64,000 bases of DNA, from contig NC_092862.1 of the NCBI RefSeq assembly GCF_032062135.1, positions 62,323,039 through 62,387,038 on the forward strand. The letters run 5' to 3'. Source of the stretch: Pyxicephalus adspersus. Taxonomy: Eukaryota; Chordata; Amphibia; Anura; Pyxicephalidae. Under the pieces are notes generated by a model that was not told the origin of the DNA, did not search any database, and saw only the letters and a program-made list of their open reading frames with translations. This document shows positions 36,313-49,275 of the stretch, one piece after another. A program made the position numbers and the translations under genes. How positions within the stretch are numbered: the first letter of the stretch is position 1; each line of letters begins with the position of its first letter.

Positions 36313-36752
36313 TAAAGCTACGTACACACTTCCAATAATTATCGTTGGTAAAGGAACGACGAACGATCCTGCACGATATCTGCGAACGATCGTATAGCAC
36401 CGATCCTGTACATGCAGATAACGACACGATCGTTCGCAGATATTGTACACACAATAGATGCGATCGTTTGAGCGATACAGGAAGTGACGTGCACGACAGG
36501 AAGTGAACGAACGTTCGTTCATCACGCATGCTCAGACCATGGACGATCAATGAACGACCGTACACACGATAGATGGTAAACGATCGTCGTCCAATCCGAT
36601 CCGCCGGTCTGGTCGTTCATTTCCAGCGACTATTCTCGTTCGTCGGCGTCGTTGGTTACTTTTTTTACGAACGATTTTTGACCAATCGATCGTTCGTCGT
36701 TCGTTTGTCGTTCATTTCCAACGATAAAAATTGGAAGTGTGTACGCAGCTTA
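36313..36752. mobile_element. MITE, 'GCTGCGTACACACG' family, long copy
   Basis: Left end TAAAGCTACGTACACACTTC, right end GAAGTGTGTACGCAGCTTAA. About 440 bases, longer than its relatives. The inside is rich in CGATCGTTCG and ACGAACGA palindromic blocks and unusually rich in CpG compared with the flanks. The 86-95 codon minus frames and the 91-codon plus frame inside are by-products. Confidence 0.82.
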
Positions 36753-38236
36753 AGAGTGCTTGACCCTGCTTGTGAGCTTGGCAATCAATGTGGTTTGATG
36801 TTGTATTTGGCAACCTGGACCTCCTTCCATTACCATCAGGTGTGTTAGAATGAGTATGCAACTCAGCTGGACAACTAATTGACAACCTGTTTGGACAACA
36901 AGTGGAGGTGTGTTTGTTTACACTAGTGCTAAGATCAGGCAGCACAGCACAATGACAACAAACCTATAAAACTACCACAAATGAACACAGGAGTTGTGTG
37001 GGGGCAAATCAACATTGCAAATGTCAGACTAATAAAAATAAAAAAAAGCAATAATAAAAACCATGACAATTTATTCATAAAATAAATATGTACATAATAC
37101 ATTCAAATACCAATATGTGACAATGTGACTTGGAGAATGGGACAAAGGCAATGAGGGGGTTCAAGTAGCAGTTTGGAGTGGAAACCATGCAGAAATTTGT
37201 ACTCAATATTTGTGGAAAAAATGACAAAACATTGCTAAAGAATTGCTAAACAACAGAAACCGTCATTACAAACCAGGCACAAAAACATTCCAGCAAAAGG
37301 TGAAACTAACAATAATAAGGATTACAAAGTCACATTGATGCATACCATCCAAGCAAACTTACTTAATAAATCCCCCCCCCCCCCCACAAACCAGTCCAGT
37401 TAAAATAGTAATAATGAAAATGCATATGTATTTATATGCATTTAAATGTATTTTGACATATACACAGGTGAAATGTTTCTTGATACATGTATTATAACAT
37501 CTTTGGCAACAATCCTTTTTTTCAAATATTTGATTTCTATAAAGCCAAACTAGAATGAACTTTGAATCAGATCAAAAATGCTTGGTGACATTTTTTTGAC
37601 ATTTATACTATTGTGTGATGACATAATATAAAGTGCTAATTAGTATATTTACAGCTTGATCTAAATTAGTTTGCAGTGTTATGAGTTTAAAAAAATCTGT
37701 GTAAAATCATTACACAGAATTTTTTCCAGGTAATTTTCCACTGAAGAGATGTGTTCCAAAACAAATTTTCTTTCTTTACTAGCCTATAATTAATAATGGT
37801 TAACAATGGAAAGATTTAATTGTTACTTTGTAAGGACCTGTATGGCGGAGCCCTTTACAGGCAACATTTGTGGACTACATCCTGACGGGAGATTGTATCT
37901 TGTTTCTTAAGAACCACTTGGCCAGCACAATTTGAAGGAACAGCAGTAGTCTTTTCCTGTTTTTGCATGTTAACGTCTCATTCTTTCTTGGTAGATGTAA
38001 AAAGTTGTCCTTCATTTGAAGGAGCAGTTGACAGTAAATCTGAGCTTGGCATTTATTTTAAAGATTTTCTGTATTTGGCAGTCAAGGACTGTTAAACAAG
38101 GTATTTCCTTTACTGTACACAGTCAGTATTTTTTTATCTTTACATCATAACAAAACCTGAATGTTAGCTGGCTCTCTATCAGGGAATTTGTGATGTTTAC
38201 CAAAGATAATTTAGCTTTTAAGTGAAATGTTGCCTC
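36753..38236. other. Non-coding tract
   Basis: Anonymous AT-rich sequence. A poly-C run lies at about 37373-37385. No ORF above 77 codons and no domain. Confidence 0.5.
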
Positions 38237-38560
38237 TAAAGCTATGTACACACGTCAAATTTTTCTCGCCTGATAATCGGCTTCGGCCAGATATTAGGCG
38301 AGAATCTGGCATGTGTACAGCCCGCGTCGTTCATCGTCTGTGGATCTGTCCTGGCGGATCCACGAACGATGAACAACGAGCGATCCTAATGCAAGGGAAG
38401 GGGGAGAGCGCGCAGCAGGGTGCCACTCCGTCGCTCTCCCCCTCCCCTCTCCATGCTGTATGTACAGCACTCATTCATGCATGGTGCGGTTCTTATCGTT
38501 GGAAAGGATCGTAAAAGATTCTTTCCAACGACAAGAATTGCACGTGTGTATGCGGCTTAA
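38237..38560. mobile_element. MITE, 'GCTGCGTACACACG' family, copy 3
   Basis: Left end TAAAGCTATGTACACACGTC, right end GCACGTGTGTATGCGGCTTA. The inside shares GATAATCGGCTTCGGCCAGAT with 316-477 and GGGGGAGAGCGCGCAGCAGG with 47369-47765. Confidence 0.85.
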
Positions 38561-41500
38561 AAGTGCAAATAGACAATGCTGTATCTAAATTTAAAAGTTC
38601 ATAATGACTGGAACTTGTCATTTTCCATACAGGGAAAATGTAGCAAGAATACCGAAACTCAAGAACAAAAATAATAGAACAGAACAAAACAGAGGTGGCA
38701 CTTATGGAAACCTATCTCTTTTCATTGCATGAGTAACTCATAGTGGCTAAAATATAATGACATACTGATAGATTCTCACCAAAATATTGTTAAATACAGA
38801 TTCTTATATACAAATTAGACTTGAAGGGTTTAATAGAGGTATTGTATGCTGGATCTTTGTGCACACTAGAGGTATTTGGAGCTAAAGTTCTGAGCTGAAA
38901 CCTATACCTATCAATAACAGGTATAGCGTACAGTAATGACGGAAGGGCCATTGCTGAGAAAAGGGCATCATTCCTACAACATAACTTATGTGTTGTGGGG
39001 TCGGCATTATCGGAGCTTATCGGGAATCTGGTAGCCCCCAGATATCCCCCTCATCCTGGGCAATGTGTACCCACTACCCAGTTCCAGAGAGGTTTTATTC
39101 ATCCAAAGAAATAATGACACCTCACAAGTGAAAAAAATTATATATTTACTTTTGCAGGAGCCAGGGATGTCAAGGTATAACATTCCAGGACGGTTCCTTC
39201 TGGTCTTGGTCATCCCAATTGATGCTGTAACTTATGACAGTGGGCATGGCTTCTGTCATTGTTCAGCCAATCCAGCAAGGGGACAGCTGGGGACAGGTAT
39301 GATTTACCTGCCAACTTCCCCCCTTTCCAGTAATGCAATGACCACAATGCCCCTTGTCTCTCTGTTGCCATTTTCACCTGATCATCTTCAGGTTCAGAGT
39401 CCTTGGCTATCTTCATTGACTGGGTTTGGAATGATATAATGACCTTGAATACACACAGCAACTACTTCATCCTGAAAAGCAATTAAGTGGAGCATGTACA
39501 GTAAACTGCATTTGGACTGCTCAGTAAACAGAATAAAAAAAAAAGACACTGGCAGGAGAAAGAACTTTCACAGAGGAGATCTCATAGTTTCTTCTTTCAT
39601 GAGAAGCAATTTTTGTGCAGCGACATTTATTTCCACTTAAAACTTTGTAAATTCATAGGAACTTTCTATAGAAATTTTTTTGTCAATCAAATATGCTTTA
39701 TAACACATAACACATAACACATAACATATAAACATATAAAAACAGCAACAGATATTTAAAAAATTGACTGAATTCAAATAAATAACTAAGTATGTTGTTC
39801 CTCCTCAACTTAGCTTGAGTTTTAATACCATTATAATATAAATATATCCTAATCATTTGCGGTAAATTCCCTTGTCAATTAATTCTGAATGATTTTAGAG
39901 GTGTCTCGGTATTCAGTCAGACTGATTATACATGAACATTATCACCAAACTCAGTCTGAGCAAAGACATAGGCATCCATGAAAACAAAGCACACACTATT
40001 TATAAGCCACAATCCATATACACAGAGGCAAGGAAATAACGTTAGCTTGAGTCCTGGTGCAAATACAAAATTAGTATTAAGAAATTTAGGTTGAGTGATA
40101 CTTATAGTAATGTCTAATTCCAAGAAGACAAACAGATTCATCACCTCTTTGTAATGCAGAGCAGCTATTCTTCAGAATCTGTGTGAACTGTTTGATATGC
40201 TGTATGGTATATGGTAGAAATGATGTAAGATAATAAAAAAAACACAAGCAAAGTTCAATATAAGAAATACAATTTATTGGGCATTATAGCCAATACTGTA
40301 TATTTTCTATAAAATTATGAAAAGCTGGTTAATGCAGATATACTACTACATATATTTCACTAGAGCCGGTATACAAAAAGCAAGAGAATGTTCACTTTAT
40401 TTATCCAATCAAGTGAAAAGCAGATTCCCCTTTACTTATTTAATCTGCACATGACTAGGTATTTAAAGTAAACACAATATATTGAGTGAAAACCTCATCC
40501 CAATAAGTGGATTAACCCAGGAGTGTGACTAGAAATTAGTGCACCTTGTAAGGGTTTTATTTTAGCCTTTGAAGCATCCTGGAAGCTTTTGTAAGATTGA
40601 ACATGAACATGGCTTGTTTGGTATACCTTTCTGTGTGTGCAAGATAACAATACCATATATAGGGGTCTTTTTATAAAGCATATAAATTCTGAAATTCACT
40701 GAAATATTCCCTGGTGGAGAATCTTCCAGAACCATGTCTTTTAATGGCAGTGATTGATTTTCCACCAGATTTGCTGATTTATAAAAAAATTTCATAGTTT
40801 TTTAAAACCCAGAAACCACCTGTAACCACTTCTGTGCACCTTTCAGCTAAAATGGGGTGGCCAGTGTGTGGTAATCACATTGCAAGCAGACTAGCTTTAC
40901 TTTAGTGTCAATGAAGCTGCTGAACATAGGCATGTTGTCTAGCAAGGGTGGCTGGATTGCTAGACTTGCTGAACTGAATAAACTTCTTGGTGAGTAAAAC
41001 AGTATATCTTTATATTTTTCCATTTAACGCCAAAATAACCAGACCAATAGAAGACCTATAAAAAAGCATTGTTAGTAATCATACAAAACACATTGTTTTT
41101 AAGGTTTGCTCCTCAGTGTGAATTGGCCATAAATACATAGTGTTTATGATATCATGGGTACCATGACCAAGTGGAATTCAATAAAATAGATAAGGGGATA
41201 AATGTGCCAAACACAATTGTGAACACAAAGGTAATTGTTCAAGGAAGTGGTAATAAAAGACTTACAATGCACATTTATTTCCTAACCACCCTAGAGCTCA
41301 GTTTAAATGTTATCATAACAGTAATCTCACCATGCCAGCATTCCTTGGATCAATTAAATGATTATTATGCATTGGCAGGGTAGTTGCAAAATAATAAATT
41401 CCTTTTTATTGTAGGCATTTAGACCACATTCTTTTTCTTAAAAATATAATTGTATTACAAGTATTTCAAGATATTTAATATTAATTTAAATGTTAAAGTG

Positions 41501-44420
41501 AATGAAAAATCAACAGAGCCTATGTAGGTGAAAAAGTATATATATGCATATGAATAGTGAATAGTGAGGTCTTATGTGGCCAAAAATGTTTCGCAAACTC
41601 CATCAAGTTGCTTCAGGATGCGTTATAACCCTAAATTGTATGAAAATACTTTTGTGTAATCTTTTTTTTCCATTTGGGTAGTGGAGGTATAAAACCCACT
41701 TTCTGTGTTTCCCTGTGTCCTTACACCATTTGTAAAGTTATGGGGAAATTCTTCTTACATGATATTCTTGTTTTTATCTGGGAATTAAGGTAAAAATAAT
41801 TGACACAAGTGTACATCTAGGGCTCAAAATACAGTTGTCATTGCAAACATTCCAAACAGTAGAATCATTACCAATGTGTTATTGTTCAAACCTTTATTTA
41901 AAAGTTAGAATAATAAAATAAAATTACATGGCCTCAGTCTACCTTTTTCCCTTTCTTCAGTTTAAAGTAGTTTGTACTTGAGTTGGTTTTGTTGGGTCAC
42001 TTGCTCCTAAACAATCCTTTGTGAATGGCTACTGGCTACCAGTAGATGGTGATGTGTCATCAAGTAAAGTGTGTAAAAAAGCACATGTCTTATCTCCAAA
42101 AGCAAGAGTGTGTTACACAGTTTACATGAGGATACAGCACCATCTACTCAGGTGACCCTAGTATAAACCATTTTTTTTCTAATGGCAGTTTGAAAGAAAA
42201 AAGAATTGGTTTATACTTGGGCATTTTCTCTCTTTTTGTCTCACTAGTACCAATTATAAGAAAGGGTCTAAAAAAAAACCTGGCAGGAAATATTCAGCCT
42301 TGAGTGAGAATTGAAATCTATAATAGAACTGTGCTTAGGTATTAGTTTTAAGGGAATAGGTTGAGGGTTAGGTTTAGAGCCCAAGTTCGCAGTATAAAAC
42401 TCAAAACCAATACTGGATTTTATAGTGTTGGATAAAGCAAAACGGTGCAAGATTTTCATTGCCTGTGAAGAACATTCATGCTTGTCCTGGGATGAATATG
42501 AAAACAGCTGTCCCCTGATGCCATTTAGTGTCTCATCACTAAACGACCAATAGCAAATGGTCTTTATTGTAGTATTTTAAGAATGGGAATGATGCAGACC
42601 TGCAAGCTCCTTCCATTGTCCTGCCCGATCCCTTCTTCCTGGAACAGAACAGTAGTGTCTGCACAGTGTTTGATCATTCCACTGTGACCAGTGACAATTA
42701 CCACACATCTTTATGAACCTTACAGAAAAGTTAGAGCCCCATGAATTTTTTATTTCTGTTTGGTAATTTCATCCTCTTTTTTTCTGGTGAAATTTACAGA
42801 TTATGAGTTATTACAGGAAACCAAAGCATCTACAGGAAACGCAGGGAAAACACATGAAGCACACACTGCAAAAAAGTACAGACACACGGTTACAAAATGC
42901 TGACCATAACAGCCCATGAGCTGGTGCGCCTAGATGTTTCTATACCTATATTTGTCACCTGCTTATCTTAGTGTGAACATCTGTTCTTTAAATGAAACAC
43001 AAGGCTTTGATAGTAATCATTAACCTCGTCATTAGATAAGAACACTTTACATCAGCAAAAAGCCATACTAATGTTATTTTTTTTAATTGATGTAACATAT
43101 GGCAGGATATAATTTGCTGCCCTAAGTTTTAGAAATGCGTAGAGATTCTGATGAGATTTTTAAACTCTCTGAGTAAATATTATCTGCAGGTAAAGTCCTG
43201 ACATCAATGTTGCAAATTCTATTGTATACAAGGGTGTGACTGTAACTATGTATAACTATAATGTTACATTTCCTGTATCTTCAGTGAGGAAGAATACAAT
43301 ACTAGTTTTTCATTAGAACAGCATGAAAAAAGGTAAAATTAACAATATCAGTATTTTAGGCCCAATTTATCAAAATGTTTATTTCAGTATTTAGTATTAA
43401 ACCTAACGTATTTATTTTTTTTTTTTACTGGTTGTTTGACTGTAAAATTCATGGAGATTTCCTTCCTGTCTAGGCTGAATACAAAGCTTGACTTTTGTCT
43501 ATTCTGATACCACTAAGACGTATGCCTGCCATTCAACACTTTAATAGAGGGTGTGAAAAGCCTGTAGAATATTGGTGGTAATGATTGCCTCTAGGAAAGG
43601 GCAAAGCTTTTTGCCAATATGGATAGAATTGGAGACCCAGTATAATTCCCACGCCTGGGTGCTTTTTCTTTTTTTGTTTTGTGCAATTTTGTGCAAATTC
43701 AACATGGCAAATGTGAGGGTGCACCAGGATTTATGTATACCTCTAATAATGCAGAAATAATTATAATTTACATGTATTTGTAAATCTGACATATGACAAG
43801 CAGAGCCGGGGGGGGGGGGGGGGAGCTTCCCAGAAAGTACATGAATTTTAATTGGTATCAACCTTGTGCAGTGTACAACAAAGCTTAGATATGGGGCAGG
43901 GAGAACAAGCACAACTAGATATTTGGATGTGCAGCAATGCACAACAAAGAACATAGTGAAAAGCAAAAGTAGAGTGCCAAAGATGTGAAAAAACTTGTCT
44001 TCGGCTTCTTCGTTCAGTCAGAGGCTGGAAAGCACAAGACCTGTAAGGGGCTGTGTTAATCCCATGAATAGATACACAGTAAATCCAATTTCTTTGGCAG
44101 ATAAACCTGCTCCTTTACATGTACAGTATTTCATTTTTTTTTTGTTTAGTTTCACTTTAACTATATTTATATTTTTATTAACTATATTTAAATATACCTA
44201 TTAACACTGGAAAAAAGTCTGTTTTTAGCTTTGATATGTAATAAAGGATTTTTAACACTCTTTGGAATATTTGATTTTTATTTTTTAGAAAACAAAATAT
44301 TTATAAAAATAATCATTTTTTACAGCTTTTTATATTTATTTTTTCCCCCAAAATTTATTTTTTACTTTTTTACATGGATAATCTTTATGGTAAATTCTTT
44401 TCATATTTTAGCCATAGTAA
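38561..44420. other. Non-coding tract 3' of gcnt2 copy A
   Basis: No supported gene in about 5.9 kb. A short CATAACACATAA repeat lies at about 39697-39730. A diverged repeat at about 40667-40794 (ATATTCCCTGGTGGAGAATC) resembles one at 61160. A poly-G run lies at about 43809-43823. Minus-strand AATAAA candidates at 44354-44359 and 44335-44340 could end the gcnt2 message 60-90 bases after its stop codon. Confidence 0.5.
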
Positions 44421-44611
44421 TTAAAAGAACCAATGATTTTGTGGTCTGGTTTCAATTTCAGTCAAAGTTCTGCGTCGTAATCTCAGGTCCAGGCACTCCA
44501 GTGTAGGTGGATAGCTTGTCAATTCAAACTTGTTGGCAAATAAACTTGATGAGTTGAAGAGCCACTCTAAATCCCCTGTTCCATATATACAAACTTGTCT
44601 AACATAACGAC
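44421..44611 (-). CDS. gcnt2: gcnt2 exon 3 (terminal coding exon), copy A
   Basis: Encodes the C-terminal 62 residues after a split Gly, ending in a TAA stop at 44421-44423. On the minus strand the acceptor is TTTTCTTTTTCAG|GTCG. The joined codon GG|T restores Gly. The peptide has [18 protein letters not shown], then [16 protein letters not shown] and a basic tail ending NHWFF. This is the constant C-terminal part of GCNT2, including the Cys of VCIYG that takes part in the family's disulphide pattern. An intact frame and phase agreement with exon 2 show it belongs to the exon 1 at 62055, not to the exon at 11119, which lies downstream. Confidence 0.93.
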
Positions 44612-46046
44612 CTGAAAAAGAAAACAAAAAGTTACCACAGCTGCTGTATTTAGGCAGTAAAAAATGTTACAAAGGATAAGTGTTTTCTAAAAGTATAATT
44701 TTATTTTTACTGTACTGTATTTCAGGGAAAGCATGATATCAATCTTTGAGCTAGTGCTTCTCTCTAACAAACACAGCAGCTGTACTCAAGTCAAAAATTC
44801 TGCTTAATTTACATGAATCTGAGTATTCTGTTGTCCGCTGCATCTAAAATCCAGAAGATGATCACCACAGGCAGTAAACCTGTCAACTAAGGTCTTTCAG
44901 CCAGCTAGGTTTGACCACACAGGTCTTTTCTTATTACTTGCCCATGACTCCTTTTCAGATGGACCCAAGATATTTATCCCTTGTCCTTAGTCCACCCCAC
45001 TAAGCAATACCCTCAATGAATGGGGGAGGTAAATACAAATCCCTCACCTGGGATTGGCTCTTTCCTCAACTATCTGGTGAAATCTTACCATCAACCAGAG
45101 GAAGCAACCAATCACCAGAGTAGGAGATCTAATCTAAAACAGAAATATAAAAATCCCAGAAAAATAACTGCTGTAAGACTAAAGCTTAAAAATTCCTACA
45201 TTTGTAACAATAACAATTTAAACAACTGTACAAGGGAATGGGTGCATTTTGCCAGGAAACCCAAATTCTTTCTGGGACCCAAATATATTCTTACAGTTTT
45301 AAACAAATAACAGTGTGCTAAAACTCAAATATAAGTATGTGTACCAATAAAACTCCAAGTGCAAGAAAACTGTTGAGTATACGAGAGTAACCTTCCCACA
45401 AAAGTGTGTAAGAAAACCATACAAAACAACTAATCAACCCTAATTCAAACAAAACCTGAACAATGTCCAGCACATACAGGTGAAAAGCATTTTTTTTAGT
45501 TCTAGCTAGCTTCCTGACTGGACAGGACAGGCCAAAAACTCAACCAGTAAGCTGTAACTGTTGGTTTTGTGCCCCAGGCTTTGGGGATTCCAGGGCACAG
45601 TCAGGATTTTGTAAGTTTAGTGATTTTCTGTTGTTGTTAAATCATTGGTTGGAAAAGCAAATTTTCTATTTGTATTTAGTTTTTCTCCACTGTTTGAATG
45701 ATGATCTATAGCTGCAAAATTCAACAAATTCAACAATGGGCTGTACTTAATTTTTCATGACTGTGTATGCAGATCTGTACAGTTTGAATCAATTTAAAAC
45801 AGTATCTTTATTAATAAAAAATAATTTATTTTATGTAGTTTCTTGATTACCAGAAAGCTGTAATCTGTCACCATTGTAGTGTAAGTGAAAGCTGAAGACA
45901 CCAGCAGTTGAAATTTTAACTAGGCATTTCAAAAAGAAGCGGCCTCTTCCACTATTCATGTTGTTAAATCCTTTTCTTCTATGTGGATCATATGTCCTGT
46001 TATCTATGACTTTCATACTAGAGTAAAAACAAGGAGAACCTATTAC
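44612..46046 (-). other. gcnt2 copy A intron 2
   Basis: 1,435 bases, donor G|GTAATA and acceptor CTTTTTCAG|G. No repeat of note and no other coding signal. Small frames of up to 96 codons (45020-45310 plus) are not supported by any domain. Confidence 0.8.
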
Positions 46047-46136
46047 CGTGGCAACCATCCTGACTGCTGTCATCACTCCACTTTATCGCTCTGAGATTAC
46101 CTTCCCATTTAGCATCTGGCATGGACCCTGGAAAAT
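46047..46136 (-). CDS. gcnt2: gcnt2 exon 2, copy A
   Basis: A 90-base internal exon. On the minus strand the acceptor TATTCCAACAG|ATTTTCC and donor CACG|GTAATA are both good consensus. Together with the last G of exon 1 it gives [22 protein letters not shown], ending in DGCH plus one base, so it is phase 1 in and phase 1 out. The [10 protein letters not shown] motif is strongly conserved in GCNT2. The exon is one codon shorter than I recall for the mammalian exon. Confidence 0.93.
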
Positions 46137-46690
46137 CTGTTGGAATAGAAGAAAAAAAATTATTTCCGCAACATGTACACATACATTTCAAGCCCAATAT
46201 TTGACTGTTAGGATACTGTACACTGCTTTCACTCAAATAAATTAAAAAATAAATAGAAAAAAAAAAGTGTTCATTGAGGATAATTGACCTGATGGGTGTT
46301 TTGAAAGAAAATGGTATTACCATATTAATTGTACATCAATCTTTATGAATTAGCACTTTTTATAATAAAAACATCATCTGAAAGCGGCAGAATGCAATAC
46401 GGAGTGGTAATTGCAATGACACATCCACTATATCTAAGGTTAGCATTCATTTTAGGGGAGTATAAGTAAGGTTTGCTTTAGATTTTATTAGACAGGAGGT
46501 AGAGGGACCTTCTCAGTATCTTTTCAACAACCTCTGATCGCAGTACAACTAAAAAAAGTTTTGGGTACAGATGGTATTCCCAAAATACTTTCTCCAGAAC
46601 AGTATGGCCTTTGGACTAAGTGAATAGAAAGTCATTTCACCTCTCATATTCTCAGTTTGTGGAACATCCTGATCCCTGATTACCCTGAAG

Positions 46691-47024
46691 CAGTGGTCCC
46701 CAACCGATGGTCCGTGGCTCTGGCCGGTCCACCCCCATGTGGGGTCAGAAGAAGGACCCCGCTGTGGGGGGCGCACCGGCCAGAGCCGTGGACCATGTCC
46801 CCTGTACAAATTCCTAGCTCAGGGAAGTAGGCGGGCTGACACAACCTGCCCACTCTCCCATAGCAGGCTCAGATCTGCGATGGGAAGTGGGCGGGGTTAT
46901 GCCATCATGACATCACTATGGGGGAGGTTTCTCCCCTTTGAGTGACACCCGACTCCCTGCGCATGCGCGGTCAGGAGCTGGTAATTTTAGTAGTCTGCGG
47001 GACCAAAAAGGTTGGCGACCACTG
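46691..47024. mobile_element. hAT MITE with 8-base target duplication
   Basis: Starts CAGTGGTCCCCAACC and ends GGTTGGCGACCACTG, an inverted pair of the hAT type. Flanked by CCCTGAAG (46683-46690) and CCCTAAAG (47025-47032), an 8-base duplication with one difference. 334 bases, GC-richer than its surroundings, non-coding. Same family as 60415-60798. Confidence 0.92.
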
Positions 47025-47089
47025 CCCTAAAGTATTCATATACAGGTACAACTGTAATGTACTGGCCTATTCAGTTACAGTCAACACTC

Positions 47090-47368
47090 GTTCAATAATT
47101 GGCTCAGGGCTGATATTGGACAAGAATCTGGCGTGTGTACAGTGCCCATCGTCCATTGACCGAACAACCGTCCTGGTGGATCCACGTACGACGAACAATC
47201 TTAATGCAAATGAAGGGGGGGAGAGAGTGCAGCGGGGTGCTGCGCCGTCATTCTCATCCCCTTCCCCCTCCATAGAGCAGAACAGCGCTGTATGTACAAT
47301 GCTGGTTCATGTATCATGCAGTCAGTTATCGTTGGAAAGGTTTGTGAAAGATCCGTCTGTGCGTAGCC
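47090..47368. mobile_element. MITE, 'GCTGCGTACACACG' family, eroded copy
   Basis: The inside GGCGTGTGTACAGTGCCCAT, CGTCCTGGTGGATCCACG, AGAGTGCAGCGGGGTGCTGC and GTTGGAAAGG matches 47369-47765. The right end is GTGCGTAGCC and the left end is lost. It abuts the next copy directly. Confidence 0.75.
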
Positions 47369-47765
47369 TAAAGCTGCGTACACACGGCAAATTTTTCTCA
47401 AAATTTTTTCTTGATGAAATTTTTCATCAAAGATACCAACTGTGTAAATAACAATGGCCTAAAAAAGGAAACCAATAAGCTAAAGAGAAGTACACACTAT
47501 AAATCTGCCGTGTGTACAGTCGGTCGTCGTCCGACGACCGTCCTGGCGGATCCATGGACGATGGACGACGACCGATCGTAATGAAAGGGAAGGGGAGAGC
47601 GCGCAGCAGGGTGCCGCTCCGTCGCTCTCCCCCTCCCCTCTCCATAGAGCATGAACGGTGCTGTATGTACAGCATCGTTCATGCATCGTGCAGTCTTTTC
47701 TCGTTGGAAAGGATCGTGAAAGATCCTTTCCAACGAGAAAAATTGCAGGTGTGTACGCAGCTTTA
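47369..47765. mobile_element. MITE, 'GCTGCGTACACACG' family, copy with insertion
   Basis: Left end TAAAGCTGCGTACACACGGC, right end CAGGTGTGTACGCAGCTTTA. The stretch 47424-47503 is foreign to the family and repeats 51641-51720. The rest matches 38237-38560 (GGGGAGAGCGCGCAGCAGGG). Confidence 0.85.
47424..47503 (+). repeat. 80-base duplicated segment, copy 1
   Basis: TCATCAAAGATACCAACTGT through AAGTACACACTATAAA. Identical to 51641-51720 except for one base. It sits inside a MITE. Confidence 0.95.
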
Positions 47766-48648
47766 CTCCTAACCCTAGTATGCATCTACTGGAGGCTCCC
47801 CTTATCACTCACAGATAGTGTCCCTAGACCCTATAGAATCCCTAGCGAAGGCACAGGGGACCAGTGGAAGATTGGTAGCAGTTGGCCTTATAATCACAGA
47901 CATGCTTTTAGTACAGAGTTGTTGAGAAGTTGATAATGGGATGGATTTTACAGCTAGAGCTGATAGATTTTTGACTGGTTAGTGCAATTTTCAGCTGCTA
48001 TGAGATTAAAAAGCAATTACATTAAATGGGCTCAGCAGTGATAATGATACACAGTAAAGAAAAGCAAGCAATTTTCTCAGCTCTTCCTTTTCTTCAAATG
48101 CAGAACTCTGAGCACATAAATCAGTTGCCTTTGTTGTTGGCTTTGTTAAAAAGAAGAAGAGAATGAGATGTAAAAAAAAAGTCCTATTTTAGGATAACAA
48201 TGCAAAATACAGTACAGTGAGTATTTTCACCCAAGGATAGAAAGCTTTTAAAGGATCACAAGGTGAACATAAAGAAAAAAAATATCCTGGAAATAAACTT
48301 AATTCAACCACCGCCACCACATTTTAGGACTGGTACAATGATTTTGTTTACTGTTCTTGGAATTAGGTACGCGTTAACAATTTAGGAATTATATATATTT
48401 TTTCTATTTGAATTTTTTTTTGCCTCCACTTACTTACTTCTGCATTATAATTATCAGGCTCATTGTTGAAATGTGAAAAATACCTCTGGGGCTTAACTGG
48501 TTAAGAAAGATTACCAAGATTTCTTTCTTTTTCTAAATGCCTCATCTAGTGGTCAGATGTAGCACTGCATTAGTTTTAAACTGAATAATATCTTTAGATT
48601 CAAGGGCTAAAGAAAACTAGATTGCAAAGCTGTTTATAAGGGTAGACA

Positions 48649-49194
48649 TTAAAGTGTACCTAAACTCAGACTTTTAACTTTACATAAAGGGGTAGAAAAC
48701 CCTTTTAAGTATGGTAAAAATTCTGTTTTTTGTCGTTTTTTTTTTAAAGGTGCCTAGGCCGTTAAGAATGAATGGGAGCGCAAATCCTCCCAGGATGCCT
48801 GAATGAATGGGAGCGCAAATCCTCCCGGGATACCTACGTCAGGCATCCCGGGAGGCTCTTTGCGCTCTTTCTTCACATGCTTGAACATCTCGGGCATGCA
48901 AAGAAGGAGCCTTTTTGCTCAAAGAAAAAAATTTGCCGATCTCATGCATGCGCAGTGAGATTGGCAATTTTTTTTTACATCCTACGTCACCCGATCTTGC
49001 GCTTTGGTCGGGTGACGTAGGATGAAAAGCTGGAAGAGACGACGAAGATGGCGGCGCCCGGAGCACAAGCCCCGGGACAGATGCCGAGACGACGCGGGAC
49101 CAGACGTCGGACACCCCCCGAGTGATCGGACTGCCCTGCAGGATTGAAGGTGTGTTTTTTTAATTTTTTATTTCTGAGTATAGTTTCTCTTTAA
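48649..49194. mobile_element. TTAA-flanked MITE with internal palindromes
   Basis: Bounded by TTAA at 48649-48652 and 49191-49194. Ends TTAAAGTGTACCTAAACTCA and TGAGTATAGTTTCTCTTTAA are inverted copies with some mismatches. Inside, ATCCTACGTCACCCGA (48980-48995) pairs perfectly with TCGGGTGACGTAGGAT (49009-49024). The block GGGAGCGCAAATCCTCCC occurs twice (about 48775 and 48810), with an inverted copy after it. TTAA target sites suggest a Kolobok/T2-like element (inference). The 82- and 91-codon frames in it are by-products. Confidence 0.8.
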
Positions 49195-49275
49195 TATATA
49201 TATAAGCATTTGGTTTTTGCTTTGTGGCAGCTGCTTTAAGTAACACTTGTTAGGAGCCAGCTTGCACTGCCACTC

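Noticed and set aside
36265..36848. ORFs of 86-95 codons on both strands
   Set aside because: They fall in the CpG-rich MITE at 36313-36752 and read through its palindromic blocks.
43541..43966. 141-codon minus-strand ORF
   Set aside because: It includes a poly-G/poly-C run read as Pro-rich and shows no domain, signal or splice context.
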